From: Bacteroidales bacterium
GTDB taxonomy: Bacteria > Bacteroidota > Bacteroidia > Bacteroidales > Paludibacteraceae
Length of the DNA: 64,000 bases
Assembly (NCBI GenBank): GCA_012837935.1
Contig: DUQG01000076.1
Span: 32,889-96,888, forward strand
Direction: 5' to 3'
Within the stretch, counting starts at the first letter, position 1. Every line of letters begins with the position of its first letter. The position numbers were made by a program, and so were the translations under genes. Below are positions 60,910-64,000 of this stretch, piece after piece. The notes beneath the pieces were generated by a model, which was not told where the DNA came from, made no database searches, and saw only the letters and a list, made by a program, of their open reading frames with translations.

Positions 60910-62817
60910 TTACTTTCCATATTCTTCATAAAGAAGCAACAGATGCACAGCACTCCAACTAAAATGAGCAGCTTTTAGCTTTTTACCGCTTAGAGCATCA
61001 TAATTTTCATGAATAGCAGCAGTCCCTTTAATGTCTTCCAATCTATCAAATACTTGTCTTGTGTAATTATCTGCTTCTTTAGTTTTTCCATACTTGCGAA
61101 TTCCGTTTATGGCAAAATAGGTTTGATCAAGCCAGATTGGTCCTCGCCAATATCCATTGGGTGTAAATTCAGGTTCATCGGTGCTGACAGTTGGAAAAGG
61201 AATATATGTAGAAAACTGAGTTTCATCACTTAAGATGGGAAATATTTTGTCAAATTGTTCTTTCGTGGCTAACTCTGTCCAAAGTGGGATATATGCTTCG
61301 CAGCCTTTTACTTTTACGAAAGAATAGTCTTTGATACGTTTATCGTAGAAAAAGTCATCTTCTGAATCGAAAAAATAATCTTCCGAATTTGCAATCTTAT
61401 CTTTATGCTCGAAAGGAACACTTAAAATTTGTGCAAATTTTTGTAGTAATTGATTTTCAAAAGCAAGGAAATAGTTCAAGTCAACACTTTCCTGATTAAA
61501 ACTCCATGCATCTGGATAGCTTTGTAACATTTGTGCATTATCAAAACGAATGGCGTTGTCCATACCGCTTTCCCATGCTGCGGCTTCAGTTGTTCCGTCA
61601 GTTGAGCCAAATTCGCAGATACCGTTTTTGTTGTAATCTCTTTTCCAATACCACCATTCGTAGTATTTTATTAACTTAGGGTACATCTCACGCAAAAACT
61701 CCACATCATTTGTTTGAGAAAAAATTTCATCCACTGCCCAAGCTGCTAAAGGTGGCTTACTGTTGCGATAATTATTCTCTGTACTATCTGGAAAAATGCA
61801 GTCGATTACCATTCCGTCTTCCAACTGGTAATCAAAGATGGCTCTTACCTGATTTTTGGCAAGCATCGGCGCGAAACGCGAAAGAGCAACGGCATGTTTC
61901 CATGAATCCCATGCCCAAAAACCTACAAAATAATGTGCTGCGTGGCTCGGGACGATGCCCTCGTGAAATAATGCTTCTCTTGCCGAACGCCAGTTGGAAA
62001 TAAGTGTTACAACCGATTTTGCTGCAATTCTATCAAATTTCGGTGGCATGTTGGGTCTTAGCACTGCTGATAGATAATTATTCCATCTTTCTTTGTTTGC
62101 TTGAATATATTGTTGCGGATTTTCTATGATGTTGTTAGCTTTTTTTTTCAATGTAGTTTTCTCAGCTTCAGCATTTTTTCTGAAAATTTGTAAAATAGCC
62201 ACGTATATTCCATCCGGCGACACGTTGTTGCAGATAGCTTTTCCGTTTTCAAATCTTGTGTTCTCAGGGAAACACAATACATATTCTTCTTTTTCAGAAG
62301 AAACGAAATGCAGTCTATTTTGCACTTGAAAGCGTTCTATGGTATGTTGTTCTCCAAAATCGTTTTCAATCACAAAATTGGATGTGCGATTTGGACGGAT
62401 ATGCAGCAAGGCTGTGGAAGAGTCAATAAAAATAAGTTCTTGCTCAATCTTTTTGTCGGATAACGATGCCGAAATATAAATTCCACCCGGATAATAATTT
62501 ATAGAGTCGGGTAAAAAGATTTCAGAACTGTTTTCCAGAAAAGAGACTTTGGCAATGGATATTGCTTTCCAACCGTATTCGTAAAAACTGAAAGGACCAC
62601 AAAAACCATTTACCCATTTCTCTTTTTGAGGAATGGAGAATCCCATCCAGGCACCCATATCTGAAAAGCAACCGAATGTATAGTTAGAAAGTGCATCTGG
62701 CGTGTAGGAAATATCAAGGATGTTATCAAATAGAGGATTTCTTTTCGTGTGCGAACTGCATCCCAAAGCGAGTAATACTGAGAAACAAATTATGCAGACT
62801 CTATAAGTTTTTTTCAT
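60910..62817 (-). CDS. GH63-like (alpha/alpha)6-barrel glycoside hydrolase lipoprotein
   Basis: A 635-residue lipoprotein (lipobox LALGC, Cys20). An N-terminal beta domain (about 25-240) precedes an (alpha/alpha)6 barrel (about 250-635) with family signatures GFWAWDSWKHAVAL, TEAAAWESGMDNAIRFD, GYWRGPIWLDQTYFAINGI and AAIHENYDALSGKK. These match the GH63/YgjK-type group acting on alpha-glucosides; the substrate cannot be read off. It is expected at the cell surface or periplasm. It starts 2 bases after a small membrane protein gene, forming a two-gene operon. No transporter is adjacent. Confidence 0.85.
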   Translation of the reverse strand: MKKTYRVCIICFSVLLALGCSSHTKRNPLFDNILDISYTPDALSNYTFGCFSDMGAWMGFSIPQKEKWVNGFCGPFSFYEYGWKAISIAKVSFLENSSEIFLPDSINYYPGGIYISASLSDKKIEQELIFIDSSTALLHIRPNRTSNFVIENDFGEQHTIERFQVQNRLHFVSSEKEEYVLCFPENTRFENGKAICNNVSPDGIYVAILQIFRKNAEAEKTTLKKKANNIIENPQQYIQANKERWNNYLSAVLRPNMPPKFDRIAAKSVVTLISNWRSAREALFHEGIVPSHAAHYFVGFWAWDSWKHAVALSRFAPMLAKNQVRAIFDYQLEDGMVIDCIFPDSTENNYRNSKPPLAAWAVDEIFSQTNDVEFLREMYPKLIKYYEWWYWKRDYNKNGICEFGSTDGTTEAAAWESGMDNAIRFDNAQMLQSYPDAWSFNQESVDLNYFLAFENQLLQKFAQILSVPFEHKDKIANSEDYFFDSEDDFFYDKRIKDYSFVKVKGCEAYIPLWTELATKEQFDKIFPILSDETQFSTYIPFPTVSTDEPEFTPNGYWRGPIWLDQTYFAINGIRKYGKTKEADNYTRQVFDRLEDIKGTAAIHENYDALSGKKLKAAHFSWSAVHLLLLYEEYGK

Positions 62818-62819
62818 TT

Positions 62820-63302
62820 CTACTCTTGTGTAATATCGTTTAATTCAGCGTACTTACTGACAATATTTTTAATTTCCTGAATACTTGTATAATTTAACTC
62901 AATCACTGAAAATTTTACACTTGTTCCGTCTTTTTTCAAAAAAGTAAATCTCCCTGCAGTATAGTGGACGTTTTCAATATCTTGCCAAAGAATGCTTTTC
63001 ACTTCTTTTTTGAAAGGACTTGTTTTTAACGTAAAGCTTGTGTCGTTGATTTTGACAAATGCCTTTCCAAAGAACTTTTCAATATTGAAGTCGAAACTTC
63101 GTGAAATATTAATAATTCCAAGCAAAAGAAACGCAATTCCAGCCAAAATAAGAAAAAATTCTTTTTCTTGAAAATATCTCCAAGAATATAGACCGGAAAG
63201 AGCAATTATTAAAACTCCAACGATAAAATTAAAAGTCGATGCTTTTTTATATCCTTTTTTTCGTCCAAAATCATTTTCTAATAAGTCTTTGTAGTATTCC
63301 AT
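62820..63302 (-). CDS. Small two-helix membrane protein
   Basis: A 160-residue protein. A basic N-terminus (DLLENDFGRKKGYKKA) leads into two adjacent membrane helices (about 25-42 and 48-66, FIVGVLIIALSGLYSW and FLILAGIAFLLLGIINIS). The C-terminal soluble part resembles a PH-like/bPH domain (FVKINDTSFTLKTSPFKKEV, ILWQDIENVHYTAGRFTFLKKDGT). No function is known. TATTTTTG on the minus strand at 63333..63326 is a -7 candidate 24 bases before the ATG; it probably drives this gene and the GH63-like gene. Confidence 0.75.
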   Translation of the reverse strand: MEYYKDLLENDFGRKKGYKKASTFNFIVGVLIIALSGLYSWRYFQEKEFFLILAGIAFLLLGIINISRSFDFNIEKFFGKAFVKINDTSFTLKTSPFKKEVKSILWQDIENVHYTAGRFTFLKKDGTSVKFSVIELNYTSIQEIKNIVSKYAELNDITQE

Positions 63303-63325
63303 AGCTGTTTGTGTTTAAGTTTTTA

Positions 63326-63333
63326 CAAAAATA
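63326..63333 (-). promoter_or_regulatory. Candidate -7 element for the 62820-63302 gene and GH63-like gene
   Basis: TATTTTTG on the minus strand matches TAnnTTTG, 24 bases before the ATG; no clear -33. Confidence 0.4.
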
Positions 63334-63451
63334 CGAAAAAAATAATGTAAGGAAAGTTTGCACAAGAGAATTTTAACTAAACGCGGCACGATTTATGACT
63401 TATAATTTCTGTTCAATTCAAAATTATATTCATCACTTTATTTTTTGCTAA

Positions 63452-63787
63452 ATGAACAACTCAAAACAAGTTTACAATGCCGTTTTCGACACAGAACCGC
63501 GTGTTGAACAGTCGACAGACACAGTGAAAGTACCTTCACTCCCATTTTGTCTTTTAATGGATGCCGTTGGTATGGCGAGCTATCTGTTTCCGGGTATTGG
63601 TGAGACTTTTGATGTGGTATGGGCGCCTATCTCCGGCTTTATTTTTATGAAATCATTTGGTGGAATGACGGGTAAAATTGGCGGATTAATTGCTTTGGTA
63701 GAAGAAGCTGCGCCATTTATTGATGTGATTCCTACATTTACTATCGGACATTTTTACGCGAAATATAAAAATTTTAAAAATTACTAA
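63452..63787 (+). CDS. Small hypothetical membrane-associated protein
   Basis: A 111-residue protein with a polar N-terminus (MNNSKQVYNAVFDTEPRVEQ) and hydrophobic stretches (PFCLLMDAVGMASYLFPGIGE and KIGGLIALVEEAAPFIDVIPTF). The phrase FGGMTGKIGGLIALVEE suggests one or two short membrane-associated helices. I do not recognise the family. It is the last gene of the window and divergent from the small membrane protein gene. Confidence 0.65.
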   Translation: MNNSKQVYNAVFDTEPRVEQSTDTVKVPSLPFCLLMDAVGMASYLFPGIGETFDVVWAPISGFIFMKSFGGMTGKIGGLIALVEEAAPFIDVIPTFTIGHFYAKYKNFKNY

Positions 63788-63894
63788 ATGCTTTTGTATT
63801 CGTAAATAACGATTTTTATAGAAGACAAACTTACTATTTTAACGTCAGTTCGATATAAGAATTAGAATAATTGCTTGATTGAAAGCTACTTAAT

Positions 63895-63974
63895 TTTCCG
63901 TAGGAAATTAATATCAATAGGAATACATTGGAAATGAACCATATTCCCCGTAGGGGATGTATTCCCTACGGGAA
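63895..63974. repeat. CGTAG-core hairpin element, copy 3
   Basis: Three 13-nt hairpins: TTTCC-GTA-GGAAA (63895-63907), TCCCC-GTA-GGGGA (63945-63957) and TTCCC-TAC-GGGAA (63962-63974). The words AATATCAATAG and ATTCCCCGTAGGGGA are shared with copy 2 at 51.6 kb; the distance between the last two hairpins is shorter here. Confidence 0.85.
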
Positions 63975-64000
63975 AATATTGGTAGATAAATATCATTCTA

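Overview
This is a chromosomal window from a Bacteroidota member, most likely order Bacteroidales. The signs are: two large TonB-dependent receptors with N-terminal carboxypeptidase-like domains, a BACON-domain lipoprotein, families largely restricted to the phylum (DUF4827, DUF4954, GSCFA, Wzi), a likely type IX secretion cargo protease, AT-rich spacers, few Shine-Dalgarno sequences, and many upstream regions with the Bacteroidota -7 motif TAnnTTTG. No phage, integrase, transposase, CRISPR array or rRNA was found. Most genes are housekeeping.

Layout. 1-6.0 kb (minus strand): two lipoproteins, dapA, a DUF6913-like gene, ligA and a LolC/E-type permease. 6.6-13.1 kb: purL, a small outer-membrane barrel gene (+), a lipid-kinase-like gene and aroC. 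13.4-20.7 kb: glmM, a DUF4827 lipoprotein, an FKBP lipoprotein and thrA (one transcription direction), tRNA-Arg(TCT), then DUF177-rpmF-fabH. 20.8-28.7 kb: an orphan histidine kinase, era, a three-gene YtxH/holin-X envelope-stress-like cluster, a WbuC cupin, a sugar transferase broken by one frameshift and one nonsense codon, the Wzi capsule protein and coaE. 28.8-33.5 kb (minus): DUF4954 left-handed beta-helix protein, a Thr-rich membrane protein, a pseudouridine synthase with a charged tail, and a thioesterase. 33.8-41.3 kb (plus): Oar-like receptor plus a lipoprotein with two BACON and three OB-like repeats, an FAD oxidoreductase, tRNA-Lys(CTT) and an OmpA-type lipoprotein. 41.5-50.5 kb (minus): lipoprotein, ferritin, GH53 galactanase, ComB, a membrane-anchored MutS-like ATPase, Maf, a UbiA prenyltransferase, flavodoxin, nitroreductase and DUF3298. 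51-55.4 kb (plus): Cys/His-rich small protein and a TonB receptor with a His-rich loop (probable metal uptake), and a GSCFA protein. 55.5-63.3 kb (minus): M6 protease, MutS2, MazG, a GH63-like lipoprotein and a small membrane protein. A small gene of unknown function and a repeat element close the window.

The most unusual content is in the spacers. Three composite elements (4.5, 51.6 and 63.9 kb) contain eight 13-nt hairpins with one architecture: a 5-bp stem that varies in sequence around a constant C-GTA-G core. Other palindromes (6.2, 6.4, 22.0, 24.2, 30.8, 33.1, 50.6 kb) form further families. A second kind of spacer DNA is degenerate short-word tandem sequence, often directly upstream of start codons; one such word family also lies inside the mutS2 reading frame. 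The sugar transferase with two lesions, the membrane-tethered MutS homologue and the Oar/OB-fold lipoprotein pair are the gene-level points of interest. Family names come from recalled motifs, not searches.
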